Below are positions 9,162 through 21,188 of a stretch of 64,000 nt of DNA, in pieces. The stretch lies in NCBI GenBank assembly GCA_900169235.1, contig FWCC01000112.1, positions 62,001-126,000 on the forward strand. The letters are read 5' to 3'. Source of the DNA: Zarea fungicola (Eukaryota > Ascomycota > Sordariomycetes > Hypocreales > Cordycipitaceae). Below the pieces are notes generated by a model. It was given only the letters and a program-made list of their open reading frames with translations. It was not told the DNA's origin and searched no databases. Every line of letters starts with the position of its first letter. Position 1 is the stretch's first letter. Position numbers and translations under genes: made by a program.

Positions 9162-12100
9162 GGTTTTCTTGTCCTTGGTTTGTGTTTGTCGTGGAGGCGC
9201 CTGAGGAAGATGCAACGGTTGTCAAGTCAAGTTGAGACGTAGTGTCGGTGGCTGATTACTTTTCGAAGGTGGACAGTGGCATTAATCAATGACGGAACAT
9301 GCCGCAAGCAATGCGCCAAGATTGGAGTAGGCAAGCTCTTGAGCTCTACGAGGGGAGGTGGTAATGTCGCCAAATTGGAGTGTTGCAAGTGAGCTCTCGG
9401 ATTTAGAGTTAAAACAATAGACTGGACAAGCGAAGAGGTCCGGCATGCAGTCGCCAAGGCTGCAACGCCCGCAGGCTATCGGGTACAACGATTGGTCCAA
9501 TACCGTAGTGGATGACGACCAGTGGAGGAAGATTGCAAATGGCGCCGAGAGAAAAACGACAAGCAGGTCGAACTCGGTCGGCTGAAGCTTTTACTTTGTG
9601 CAAGAGCTGGCATGCAAAGTTGAGCCAGAAGCTGTAGACCGAGGTTGTGTGCGGGAGAAAGCAACAGTGCGTACCGGAGCAAAGCGCGGCCGTGGCCAAG
9701 TAGTGGTAATAAAGGTAAAAGAAGAGAGCTGTCAGAGCGGTTTTCTGGTTGGGCAGAGCCAGAAGCGGCTTGGATGCACGACTCGGCCGAAGGCACCAGG
9801 CAGTCTAGAAGGAGCTAAGGTGTCGTGGAAGCTAGCTAATCTAACCCTGCTAGTGCGATGCGTGGACTGTGCGGCGCCGGTGGGAGAGGAGTGGATTAAG
9901 CGCAGAAGAATGCAGCCAGGTCGTTAGTTTCTGTTTCCAGTAGAAGAGCCGGAGGGGGGGCCAGACCGGGCGGCGGACGAGTTGCCAGAGTTAGGCTGTC
10001 CGCGCTGGGGGATGGGCACAAGGGTGTTTGTGGGTAATGAGGCCGTCGGTGCGTCGGAAGCCAATTGCTACAAGTGGCAATATACAGCCGTCGACTGGAG
10101 CATAATGACGAGGGGAAGTATGTATTCTAAACCAGTCGTTAGTACGGGGTAACTAATATGTAGCAAGGTTGTAGTATATAACGAAAAAGGTAAAGAGCAG
10201 ACCCGACAAGACAGACAAGACGGACAAGGCAGCAATGTGGTGAGGCTTAGGTAGGTGAGGCTAGCACCGGCCATGGCGGCAAGGCAAACGAACATGACAT
10301 ATCCAGCGGACCTAGCAGCGGCAGCTTCTAATTGATGGAGAAATGATGGAGAAGTGATGGAGAAGTGATGGAAGAGTCGATAGCTGATGGAACCAATAGG
10401 TCTGGGGGAGTGAGAACTGGGGAATGGAGTCTCCTCGGAGCAGAGCAAACAGCAGTCGGCTATCGCCTGCTATCAGACTGCATATCAGACAGGCTGTATA
10501 GGCGGAAAGTTCCGCGCCGGTCAAGGGACGAGGCTACGAGGTACCTTGTCAGTGTGCGCATCAGCGAATGACTAGAGTCGTTTCTGCGCGAGTACTTGCT
10601 ATTGCCTATTATGTACATGGATATACAGCTAGCGTGGACAGCTGCCAAGTCCCAGTTGCCAACTGTCAAAGATGCTGCCCGCAAGACAAACGCTCCCACA
10701 GAAAGGCAAACGCTGCACCGCATCAATCAGACTCACGATCGTGAACCCCGCAGACAAGCCTCGAGGCGGAACATTTACTGAATATTCCGACAAGGACAAA
10801 AAAAAATCATCAGTCATCTCCAATTTGACTACTCCATCACCAAGATTGGATGGTGCACGTGGGTGGCTTTTCTCCGGTCACCACCACTAGCGGGTCCATG
10901 CTGGCGACTTGACGGGCGGGCGATCATGCCCGTCCATTCGGAAGAACGAGGCAACGGCGGGCGGCTCCTCGTATTACCACGGCTGCCATCCCAACTATTT
11001 CAAGCACCCAATGACTCTTGTATCAAAAGATGGCCTGATACACCTCCCATGTTCATCAAACGGCACAACAGCGTCGGCTGTGAAGCTCTGCCCGCACACG
11101 CGCTTACTCAGAGTACGCTGCAGATCTCAGCATCATCAAACGCACCCAAATTAAATTTCCCTGTTTCTCGGCAAACCACTTGTACTGAACGAGCAAGGCC
11201 ATGGGCAATCTATCAAGAAAGCACTGAATGGCGACTGACTCGAGTTGCGACGCATATCAGTAACTACCTGTACAAACGAACCATGACGTGCGAATATCCC
11301 ACTAAATCTCCGTACTGGCGTTTCTCATAATCACTCCGACTCGGCCCAACAGTTCTTCCTCTCTGTTGGACTGATGCCCAGTGCTGCAGAAATCACACAA
11401 CGGCCGGGCGAGTCAGCCTGCAGTGACCACCTACGGAGCAAATGAGCAAATCAAGAAGAATCAAATTAACCGAAAAACTGGAAACAGGACGAAAATAAAA
11501 CACACTGCATACTGCTAATCACTGATAAACATGGAGCCTAGCCTCACTGGCCATGCAGGACCGCTGGACCAGGCTCACCGTTGGCCGAATTAGGGTTGCA
11601 AGATCCTTCCCAACTGCTGCATCAAGGTGGACTGTCACCCCCAGGCACCGGCAGTTTTTCGTCTAGTTTCCAGTTTAGTGTCTCAGCGCTACGCCACAGA
11701 GGCCAGCGACATCCGTGCATCTTACCCCCTCAGGCCCTACTCTGCTGGCGTCCAGTACCCCTGGCTCGACGCCTAGGAAAATATTGGCTGTGGCTGCCAT
11801 GTCACTAATCAGTCTTGCGCGGCCTCCTTCTGACGTTGGGCTGTGTGCTACCAGTAATAGAAGCAGCCTCAGTTCAAGCACTTTTGAAACAATTGCCGAA
11901 AATGTAAGCGCTCCAGTGGATATTCATACAAACCGCATGAGCCGTTGGACCGGCCCACGCAGGTTCCGTACACACAGCCAAGACACCTTTCTCCCAGAGC
12001 AAGGCGGGGGCACCTACGAATGCCAAGACAGACCGAGACAGAAAAACGATCAACGGGCGACGAGGTGGCATAAATGTACATCAACACCGGCCGAGTGCTG

Positions 12101-13471
12101 CCAGTCTCTCGTCCGTGGAGAGGAGCCAGAGCCCGCCATCTTTCGGTGGTTGCCCGACTGAGCCTACCTGCCACGCCACCAGAGCAACAGCACCCACTGC
12201 CGACCTTGCGAGCAAGTCGGAAGGAAGCGAAGCAAAAGACTCTCATGCTTTGTATAATCTCCGGTCCCCTCCGCTGCCAGTAGCCTTTTTGCCGGGCGCA
12301 ACGAATCAGGCTGGCCTCCTTCCACGGAAACACTTTGTATGTACACTTGCTACGCCGTAATTTTGGTTTCATTATTTATGCAGCGCATCGTTATCCACCA
12401 ATCATTCCAACTCCCTCGGAATACACTCATTCTTCTAATTGCAGGAGACGGGCATCCCCCAATGGATTCGCCCCACGCTGACTGATCAGAAATGATATGA
12501 TGATCCCCGATTTATCAGCTGCATGCATATCCTTTTTCTAGGCTGGTCGCCTGCAGGATGGTCTGTTTCGGGCCGTTTTTGCTTCTGCGGCTCCCCGGTT
12601 CAACTTTCGGAGCCGGACACCTACTAGCGGGCGGGACAAGAGGAGACAAGAGTGCCCGCCCGCATCGGGTTTCCCGGCCGTCTCCATTAATTAATGCCAG
12701 AACTGCATAAAATATGCATCGGCAGCATAAAAAGCAGCTACGAAGCTTATGAATGCCGTATAATTGTTTAGTATTCCAATACAACTTGTGTGTGTCAGAC
12801 AAATCGTCAGACTAGTCGCAACTACCGGTAATACCCGCAGGGCTTTTCAATTAAGAATTAAATTAAAAGCTAAACGAGATTGCAAAAGTCTCATTCTAGC
12901 ACAGAAACTATAATATAAACTATAGCATGCAAAAGAAGAGTTATATTCGTCATGGGTAATAATACACTGTAATATACGCCGAGTCGGAATTGGCACCTCT
13001 AGCTTCTTTGGTCGGAACTGTCACTCTTGACTAGGCGGATCGGGACTCGATTTATGTACGCTGCTTCGAAATGGCAACCTGTTTCCGTTGCAGGCTATTT
13101 TTCAGGTTCACTTCCAGGGAAGAAAATTGTTGTTTGACTTGATCCCCAGCACTGCTCCACAGACCCGTCAAGCCATACACGGTTAACAAGTGCTGCAATC
13201 TGGTCAGCCTGGTCGAGTATTGCAACCTAGCAAATAACTATTAAAATATTTGCATAAATAAAGAAATACTCTGCATCAATTTATACTCTGTAAAGCTATT
13301 TACAATCGCCCGGTTGCTGGCTATTCCTCTACCTCAGCCTCGCCTACAGGCTGGCACCTTTGTCGTCGAACAACTACTTGAGTATTGGCAATTATTTTAC
13401 TAATGCTTTTGAAATACCCGTCATTTTTTTCCTTTTTTGATGAAAATTAATTTCTTTAAATGTGGTAAAAA
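9162..13471. other. 4.3 kb gene-free region between two transcription factors
   Basis: No coding frame here has protein-like composition or a recognisable motif on either strand. The part next to 9161 (to about 10 kb) is GC-rich and could be a long 5' leader of the first regulator. The part from 12.8 to 13.4 kb is AT-rich and probably contains the 3' region of the second regulator. A short tandem repeat lies at 10333-10375. Confidence 0.55.
10333..10375. repeat. 11-bp tandem repeat, about four copies
   Basis: Near-identical TGATGGAGAAG units in tandem, the first and last with one or two changes. They lie in the gene-free stretch upstream of the first Zn2Cys6 gene. Confidence 0.8.
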
Positions 13472-15391
13472 TCACGTCAACATAATAAACGTCCTCGACG
13501 CATCACTCAAAAACTCCTCCCACTGCATATCCCCCGTCGTCGTCGTCGTCGTCGCCGCCTCCGCCCTCGTCATCTCCCAAAACTCGACAAACAGCGGCCG
13601 CGCCTTGCCCCAAATCGACAGCGTCGACCTCGCCGCCGCCCAGTCCACAAAGTCCAGGGCCCGGCTCTGCAGCGCCTCCCCGCGCGCCTCGAAGAAGCTC
13701 ATCGCCACGGGCCACATGAAGGGCGAAAACGGCCGCGCCGTGCAGTGCGCCAGCTGCTCAATGTGCTCCAGGGACTGCTCCACGAGCGTCTGCACGTCCG
13801 CGCGGGGCACGCGCCGAATCACGCGCTTAAAGTAGATGATGGATGCGTAGTAAAACATCCACGCATAGTGGTAGCTCAGCCCCTGCGTTGTCATCGTCCT
13901 TGGCCCGCCGTGTGAGTAGAGCTCCGGCGGCGATGGCATGCCGAGGTAGAGCTCCATCTCCATGCGCTCAAGCCATTCCTCCGACTCCGACTCCAACTCG
14001 CTCTCTTGACTACCACCACCACCCCCGCGACGGATACGCGCCGCAATCGTGATGCTGTCACTGACGAGCTGCAGCGTTCGCTTCGGTATTCCCAGGCTTT
14101 GAAAGAGGTGGTACTCCCCCGGTAAGGTGTGCGCGTGGATGCAGAGGCTCGGGTGGTGCGCGAGGTCCTCGGCGAGGAGCTGCGAGCGCATAAACGTTAT
14201 GGTCCCCAGGAGGTTCTGGTACAGGATCGCCGCCGACGCTGTAGTGCGCCGCGAGATCTCGCCCGCATCGATCCCTTGCAGCCAGCGCGCCGCGCCGCGG
14301 AGGTGCGTGAGCCAAAAGTCTGGGCGCGCGGTCGCGGGCTCGTAGAGCAGGCACACGAGCAGCGACGCCAGTATCGCCTCCACCTGCGACGGGTCGTTTT
14401 GGGCCAGGTTCTGCCAGAGATGGCGGATGCCGGCACTTTGATGGGATAGAGCCACCGTCATCAACTCGTCGTGTTTTCCTGTGCCGGCGACGGTGGTGGT
14501 CGCGGCGAGGTGAAAGGCAGACGCGGAGCAGACGAGGTAAAACAGGGCCACGGGTCCAGAGGACTGTGTCGCGGGCGAGTGCGCACCCTCGTCAATCAGC
14601 GGCACAAAGATGGATTTGAACGGGTTCATGGATCCTGGGATCGGCATGATGGCATCGCTCAGATGGATGACCCAGTGCTCGATGAGACGGCCTTGGAGAC
14701 GGAGGTTGTCGAGCTGGTCAATATGGCTTCCTGTAAATGCCGGCGAATGCACGGACGGGGGAGTAAAGTACGCTGGCGACGGGCTGCCCCCGACATCCAG
14801 GCATGTTCCTCCCACGCTGTTGAGATGTGGTGAGCTTCGGGGCGGTACGGAGGACTGCACCTCGGTGACAGCGCATAGAGAACTGTGCGGTTCTTCGTAT
14901 TCATATGTAATCCTGTCCGGATTTTGTGATAATGCCACAATCGGCAGAGGTGTTACAGCTGTTCTCTGCGGAGTCGGGCTACTGCTACTTGCTGTTCGCG
15001 GCCGACTCAACCTTGTCTCGTCGGCCACAGCAGCGGTGTTGGCCCGGGCTCTCGACCGCGTCCGGGGCAATCCATCATCACATTCTTGCGCCGGGCTGCG
15101 AAAACTAGAAGGGCTCGTCACAGGCTTCCACTGCACGACGGATCTGTACCCTGGATAGCCACCGCACTCAAGCCGCGAGGCCGCGCATCGCTGGCATGCA
15201 GGCCGCCCCTCGTCGCACTTTAGATGCCGCGCTCTGCAGGTCGAGCACCCGGTAAATGTCTTGACACGCCGAACCGGCCGACGCTTTCGAGCCTGCACAA
15301 GAGTGCGCCGCCTGGGCATGCCGTCCATGTTTTGGGCTGGCTGAGCTGCAGGGTTAATATAGTAGGCTGCAGTCTGCGGGGCGTCTTGCAT
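13472..15391 (-). CDS. Zn2Cys6 transcription factor, Fungal_trans_2 type
   Basis: A single-exon nuclear regulator of 639 residues. The zinc cluster lies at C49-C52-C59-C66-C69-C76 (CX2CX6CX6CX2CX6C) with the typical TGCSTCRARHLKCDEGRPAC order and is followed by GGYPGY. The Cys spacing and the downstream layout match the ARG81/ArcA-like class with a Fungal_trans_2 C-terminal domain (about residues 230-620). Regulators of this class often control amino-acid or nitrogen catabolism. A Gly-rich loop followed by an acidic stretch interrupts the domain at about 460-480, and six consecutive Thr residues near the end come from an ACG/GTC-type repeat. It is the nearest regulator to the broken PLP enzyme and the amino-acid permease, which suggests, but does not prove, a local regulatory link. 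Confidence 0.92.
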   Translation of the reverse strand: MQDAPQTAAYYINPAAQPAQNMDGMPRRRTLVQARKRRPVRRVKTFTGCSTCRARHLKCDEGRPACQRCAASRLECGGYPGYRSVVQWKPVTSPSSFRSPAQECDDGLPRTRSRARANTAAVADETRLSRPRTASSSSPTPQRTAVTPLPIVALSQNPDRITYEYEEPHSSLCAVTEVQSSVPPRSSPHLNSVGGTCLDVGGSPSPAYFTPPSVHSPAFTGSHIDQLDNLRLQGRLIEHWVIHLSDAIMPIPGSMNPFKSIFVPLIDEGAHSPATQSSGPVALFYLVCSASAFHLAATTTVAGTGKHDELMTVALSHQSAGIRHLWQNLAQNDPSQVEAILASLLVCLLYEPATARPDFWLTHLRGAARWLQGIDAGEISRRTTASAAILYQNLLGTITFMRSQLLAEDLAHHPSLCIHAHTLPGEYHLFQSLGIPKRTLQLVSDSITIAARIRRGGGGGSQESELESESEEWLERMEMELYLGMPSPPELYSHGGPRTMTTQGLSYHYAWMFYYASIIYFKRVIRRVPRADVQTLVEQSLEHIEQLAHCTARPFSPFMWPVAMSFFEARGEALQSRALDFVDWAAARSTLSIWGKARPLFVEFWEMTRAEAATTTTTTGDMQWEEFLSDASRTFIMLT

Positions 15392-15994
15392 GCATAGTGT
15401 GGCGAGCTTTTTCTGCCGGCTTATCTGTAGCTGCTTAAGAAGATGGACAGTCCCATTCGTCGTACATCTTTACCTGCTGCAAAACTTCTAACCGGCCTTT
15501 AAATCTGGTACCCTTCCGGTCACGTCGCTTTACCGACGTGGTGGTGGTGTTTCTGAATGGGCAGCGGGCTTCCGCGATAACTCTCTTGATTGGGCTAGCT
15601 TGGCTGTCGCTGGCAAAAGCCACAAATGGTCGCGAGATCAACCGGCCGGTATAGTTTGCCAAATAGGGGAAAGCCTAGCAATACCGCGGAGTTGCTCTGG
15701 TTCCAGCTTCGTTCCATCGGACGGCATGGCGCTTTCCTGCGGCACTTGGGCTCCGACTCATGTTTAATCCACTGTTACGCTATTATTTTGTACCTGCAAA
15801 ACATTATATCCATCTCATTTTGGTATCTGAAATTCATGAGAGCCATTGTAAGTGAGTAACACATTGTGTATCTTTGCAGGAGTTGACTTGGTCGAAACCC
15901 TTTGCCAAGAAACTGGCTGAATGGAGGCCATGTGATACTTGTGATGTGATGTTTATTTTTTCTCATTTCTCAAATCTAAAAAGTATGACAATTC
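15392..15994. other. spacer upstream of the second regulator
   Basis: Promoter of the regulator (minus strand) and 3' region of the PLP-enzyme locus. Nothing else is recognisable. Confidence 0.55.
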
Positions 15995-17187
15995 CTAGTC
16001 TGATGGCTTGTCCAAAACCACCTTCAGCGCCCGTACCAGTTCCCGCACCTCCTCGATTGTATTGTAGTGCAGAAAAGAACAGCGAACAACGCCGTCCTTG
16101 GCCTCCGGCGCCAGAACCGTATCAAACAGCCTCGGCGCATAAAAATTCTTATCCGTCACCGGCGTGCACTTGGACACCGCATACACCCCGCGAACCACCT
16201 CTGTCGGTGTGCGACCCTGTACCGTGAAGCAAATGACAGGAACTCGCACGTCTCGACTGCCCGACGGGTCGCCATACAGCTGGATATCGCGCCGCGTGCG
16301 GATAAACGCCAGCAGCTCCTCCTGCAAGCTCTCCTCCTGCGCCTTGATCCAGTCCCATCCGACGCTCCGCAGGTAGCCCACGATGGCGGGGATGCTCTGT
16401 ATGAGCTCGTAGTTGCCGCCCGCCAGGTTGAGCATGTTGGCCGCCCCCGTCCGAGGCAAAAAGTAGTGGCCCAGGCTCGCGAGCTCCGCCTGCGCCGTCT
16501 TCTTCACAACGGGCCGTACACCTTGTACCAGCTGAAGAAGTAAAAGTCTACGCCGAGGGACTGCACGTCAATGGGGCCGTGCGGCGCGTACGCGACAGCG
16601 TCGACGCTGACGAGCGTCCTGGGGTTGATGCGCTTGATGGCGCGCGTGACCTTGGCCACGTCGGTGATGGAACCCAGGATGTTGCTGGTGTGCGTGAAGC
16701 AGACCAGCCGGGTCCTGTCCGTGACGAGCCCTTGCGCTTCGAGGTCCTCTGCCTCGAGCTTGGCGTTGGTCTGCGTGTTCTTGGAGGGCGTCCAGAACTT
16801 GACAGTCAAGCCTTTCCACTCGGCGACTTGCACCCATGCGGCCGAGTGCGCTTCATGGTCGACGGAGCTCAGCACAATCTCGTCACCGGGTTGAAAGGTG
16901 AGCGCCGTGCTCAGGTTTCTCACGAGCTGCGTCGTGGACGCCCCAAAGGTAATCTCGTCGACGGAGGCGTTGACGAAGCTCGCACCGGCAGCGTAGCCGT
17001 CTTCCTGTCGTTTGATTGCTTGTAGAGCAACCGGGTACTCTGCGGCAGGCTGGACGTTGGCGGTGCAAAAGTAGTCGTGGATGGCGTCGATACATGGCTT
17101 GACCACCTGCGACCCCGCAGCGTTATCCATGAAGATTACGCCTTGAGCCAGTGAAGGAAACTGGCTTCTCACAGAGTTGATATCCAT
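15995..17187 (-). pseudogene. cysteine desulfurase-like PLP enzyme (class V aminotransferase fold), frameshifted
   Basis: Two adjoining frames together make one class V aminotransferase-type protein of the fungal cysteine desulfurase-like family. The first frame (17187-16504, ATG at 17187) starts with the FMDNAAGSQV strand, carries SSVDHEAHSAAW and the PLP-nitrogen-contacting SVDAVAYAPHG, and ends with SWYKVYGP, whose Lys222 is the expected Schiff-base lysine. It hits a stop two codons later. The second frame resumes at once with AELASLGHYFLP, then LAGGNYELIQSIPA and a C-terminal small domain. Family members have about eight further residues (an HIxxLYxS-like segment) between YGP and the next helix. 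Here only about five bases remain, so a short deletion has shifted the frame. No intron of acceptable length repairs it. It is probably a recent pseudogene; an assembly indel is the alternative. Confidence 0.78.
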
Positions 17188-18021
17188 GTTGAATAATTTG
17201 ATAAAGATTTATTTGATGTGGAGGGGTGCTGCCGGTATACTTGAAGCGGATGTGTAAAGTGTCTGAGCAGTCTGCCTTATGAGACAACATTCTATGGCTC
17301 TGTCGGAGAACTGGGGTATTTATACTTGTTTTGAAACGTTCTAGCATGGCAAAGAGTAGGTTCAGGTATGGCTTGCCCGGTATGTCGCTCTGTATTTGGA
17401 AACGCTCCATGACTTAGTCTCGTTCAGCGGTAGCTGCCATGGGTATATGCCAAGAGATGTCTAACCATAGTCAGTAATTCGATCTTGGAATTACGGGCAA
17501 AAATTCCGAGCCCTATCGTCACAGTCAAGGGTGTCTTACATTTTGGTGTGATGCGTAGTGAATTGGACAGGCTTTGGAGAGACTCGCAGGTACCTATCGG
17601 CCATTTATTCCCTGCGCATCATGTCTCGGCAACTGCCGATGTAGTATTATCAACGCGGGACCTCTTGGAATTGCCGCAGACGCTTTGCCCAGTTAAACCC
17701 GTTTAATCGCTAATATAAAATGTGAACTTGCGCGCCCTAAGCAGCCTTCCTAATACGGACATGTATGCCGAATGCCGGCATCATCACCAAACTCCACGTC
17801 TCCTCTTCTTTATCAATCTTCATGCCCAACATTCTTTTTATTTGGGTCATCGCTAGGTCTCTGGCCCTCATGCAAGCCACTGACACGTTTGATGCAGTAT
17901 GATATGCAGTATGTTATGCACTTCATCAGCCGCACGTCCAGTACCGACATGTCATATCATCCCATCTCGGCGTTACCGCTGAACCCGTTTGCTCATTTCT
18001 TCATCCTGAAATCGCGCCAAA
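17188..18021. other. divergent promoter region
   Basis: Shared upstream region of the broken PLP enzyme (minus) and the amino-acid permease (plus), about 830 bases and AT-leaning. No coding frame of note was seen. A common control region is plausible. Confidence 0.55.
17317..17324 (-). promoter_or_regulatory. TATA box for the PLP-enzyme locus
   Basis: TATAAATA on the minus strand about 130 bases before the ATG at 17187. The promoter looks intact although the reading frame is broken. Confidence 0.5.
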
Positions 18022-19790
18022 ATGCTAGACAGCTTCAAGCCTGCGATTCCTCCTCGACAAGAAAATGGGCAGACCTTCCATGATAATGAGAGCAGCGCCC
18101 GCAACTACATCTCCCCTCTTCACCGTAGCTTGAAGGGCAGACACCTGCAGATGATTGCCATTGGCGGTTCCATTGGTGAGCGAAACATTCTCTAGTTTGA
18201 ACCCTGTTACTTCTCTCCCCGGCGGGGGATAATAGCTGATACACGGGGCACAAAAAAAAGGCACTGGTTTGTTTGTGGGCTCCGGCATCGTGCTCTCCAT
18301 TGGCGGTCCCGCCTCTGTCCTTATTGCCTACAGCTTAGTCGGATGCATGATGTACTGCATGATGCATGCGCTGGGCGAGCTGGCCGTTCTCTTCCCCGTC
18401 GCCGGCTCCTTTGCGCACTACTCGGCTCGCTTCCTCGATCCCGCCTGGGGCTTCGCCATCGGATGGAACTACGCGCTGCAGTGGCTCATCATCCTGCCGC
18501 TGGAAATCGTTGCGGCGTCCATCACCATTGACTATTGGAACCCGGGTGTCTCCAACGCCGTGTGGGCGGCCCTGTTCTGGGTGATGATTGTGGCGATTAA
18601 TCTTTTTGGGGTCCGAGGCTACGGCGAGGCCGAGTTTGTCTTTTCCATGATTAAAGTGATTGCCATTGTTGGTTTCATGTAAGTCGGCAAACGCTCCCCC
18701 CCCCCTCCACGTTTTTTTTGCTACTAACATGGGCAGCAGCATTCTCGGAATCGTCCTCAATTGCGGCGGTGCTCCTGGTTCCGAGTACATTGGCGGCAGG
18801 TACTGGCACGATCCGGGCGCGTTCCACAACGGCTTCAAGGGGCTCTGCCGCGTCTTTGTCAATGCCGCGTCGGCGTTTGGCGGCACAGAGGTGATTGGCG
18901 TGACCGCCGCTGAGGTGTCCGACCCGCAGAGGACGTTCCCGCGGGCCATCAAGCAGGTGTTCTGGCGCATCACGCTCTTCTACATTGTGTCGCTCACCAT
19001 TGTCGGCCTGCTCGTCCCGTACACGGACTCCCGGCTTCTCAGCGGGTCGAGCTCCGTCGACATCAAGGCGTCCCCGTTTGTGATTGCCATTGACAATGCA
19101 AAGATTGCCGCGCTGCCGTCCGTCATGAACGTCGTCATCCTGGTGTCGGTGCTGTCAGTCGGCAACTCGTCCGTGTATGCCTCGTCGCGCGTCCTCGCGG
19201 CGCTGGCGGACCACGGGCAGGCGCCCAAGTTTCTGGGCTACGTGGATCGCAAGGGCCGCCCGCTCTGGGCGATTGCCATCTCGTCCCTCTTTGGTCTGCT
19301 CTGTTTTCTGAGCGCCTCGGACGCGCAATCGCAGGTGTTTCAGTGGATGCTGTCCATTACGGGCCTCTCGTGCGTCATCACCTGGGGCACCATTTGTCTC
19401 TGCCACATACGCCTTCGACGCGCGCTCCGGGTGCAGGGCCAGAGTCTTGACAGGCTTGCGTTTCGCTCCCAGCCTGGCATTCTCGGTTCCTGGTTTGGAT
19501 TCCTCTTCAACATTCTTGTCATTGTGGTCCAGTTTTGGATCGGCATCGCCCCTATTGGATGGCGGTCGATGAGCCGCAGTGAAATCGCCGGGTCGTTTTT
19601 CTCGGCTTGGCTCGCCGTGCCGATTACGCTAATCTGCTACATTGCGTTCAAGTGTGTATACAGGACCGATATTGTGCGGGCTAGGGATGTGGATCTGGTC
19701 ACTGGTCGTCGTGCTTTGGATTTTGAAGATGATGATGCGGAGGCTGCAAAGGTCCCTGCCTGTAAAAAGATCTATACGTGGCTGTGTTGA
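18022..19790 (+). CDS. amino-acid permease (YAT/APC family), three exons
   Basis: A plasma-membrane amino-acid/proton symporter of 540 residues. Exons: 18022-18175, 18261-18678, 18740-19790. Splicing at 18175/18261 restores the family-diagnostic IAIGGSIGTGLFVGSG loop of transmembrane segment 1. The second intron (18679-18739, GTAAGT donor, CTAAC branch site) rejoins KVIAIVGFI to ILGIVLNCGG. The start is followed by a short cytoplasmic N terminus and SLKGRHLQM, as in GAP1/DIP5-type permeases. About twelve hydrophobic segments follow, with NAASAFGGTEVIGVTAAE and SVYASSRVLAALADHGQAP in their usual places. The acceptor of intron 2 is a CAGCAG tandem. The gene is transcribed away from the broken cysteine desulfurase-like gene. 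The substrate is not predictable from sequence alone. Confidence 0.92.
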
Positions 19791-21188
19791 GAGAAGCTGT
19801 CACGACAAGCGTCGAGACAGTTGGTATGTTGCTCGTAGCGTTGACTTTCTGGTCAGATTCGTCACATCTCCCTCGGCTTATTTTTATTATTTTTACTTTA
19901 CTGCGTGTGGTCGTTCTTTTCGCACAGTCGCACAGTCGCACAGTCGCATAGACAGATTGTAAGCGCAGTTGTTAAGTTGCACGATGCCAATAGGCAACTC
20001 TCCAAACCAGGCAATATTGTAGGCCGTGAAAACAAATACAGACTAAATACAGCTCTGTATAGCTTGCCAATAGAACCTGTAAATTCAATCAGCTCACCGT
20101 TTAGAACCCGGTCAAGCCGAAATGGCATTGGCCCGCCATGGGCAACTCAGCCACAATCATTGCGAGTGCCGATCTCATACTAGTGATTTAAAATTAGCTC
20201 GAATTCATTTTCTACTTGTTTCCTCTTTATAAGAAAATAAGGCTGTATTTTACTTGGCGTCAAGGAAACGAGCGAATCTGCTCATGTCGCAACGGAAGAT
20301 GTCTTGGCAAGGCCATGCGGGTGCTCCCGTGCAAGCTTCGGAGGGCAGGAACAGGATGCTGTCAAATCCGAAACAAGAAACCCATACGAAAACGGTTCAG
20401 ACGCACTAGCCAACTCGGTTCGTTAACGACTGGTAATAAGCGAGCCGAGAGGTGGAAAACCGGGTCTTTAATAAAGGTCTCTTCCATAATAGGTCGTTCT
20501 CACGCCAAGAAGGGTAGATTACGTGTACCCTTTTTGTGTGCGAGCCCCATTTGTATCCAGGCAAGTGTAGCGACGCAATACGAGACGAGGCTGCTGGTAA
20601 AGTACCTCAACCGTCCACAGCAAACCCCGTCGTATTAAGCATATTTTGAAATGACGCAATGGCGGCACTGAGACTTCAATCTCCTGAATTCGTGAGTTTA
20701 CAAGACAAACTGAAATGCAAGGACGGTACAGTATTGCCGCTTGCCATCGTCCGCTTTGTGGCCCGAGATCCACAAGATCGAGTCATATCCGAGTAGGGTT
20801 CACCACAGCAGAAACTCCATACGTCAGCATGTTTTATAATCAGTGGCCATCGGCATCCTCACGTTTCATGCGCCACAGAGAGAAAAAAAGAGGAACGTCA
20901 TCCCTGCAGTTGAGCCGCCCGGAGAAGGCTGCACCCATTGTTGGCCCCGAAAGTTCCCACCCAGCAGGCATAAGGCTCGTAATAGTGGACTTTGGACTTG
21001 GCATTTTGTCTTTTCTGCCTCTTGGATTTTTCTTTCGGCCCGGGGGTCCATGCCGGGCTAGTTGGGCATTCTTATATACTTGATGGACCCTTTGTTTTGC
21101 TGAAAAAATGTCTCGCTGCGTAAACGACAAAGCCGCATGTTCTCCAGGATAGCTGGAGTGGTGCGAATCCCGCAGAAGATATAAGTCC
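19791..21188. other. gene-free spacer
   Basis: A 1.4 kb region between the permease and the mannosyltransferase. It holds an 8-bp tandem repeat (CGCACAGT, about 3.5 copies at 19919-19949) and no credible gene. Confidence 0.55.
19919..19949. repeat. 8-bp tandem repeat (CGCACAGT)n
   Basis: Three full units plus a partial one in the 3' flank of the permease gene. Confidence 0.8.

Noticed and set aside
9162..9215. 18 extra N-terminal residues on the first Zn2Cys6 regulator
   Set aside because: The extension begins with TTG, not ATG. The first ATG (9161) has a strong ACCATGG context.
16475..16530. Repair of the cysteine desulfurase-like frameshift by a short intron
   Set aside because: The only GT...AG pair that restores frame is 32 bases, below a workable spliceosomal intron, and it would delete the conserved VYGP after the catalytic lysine.
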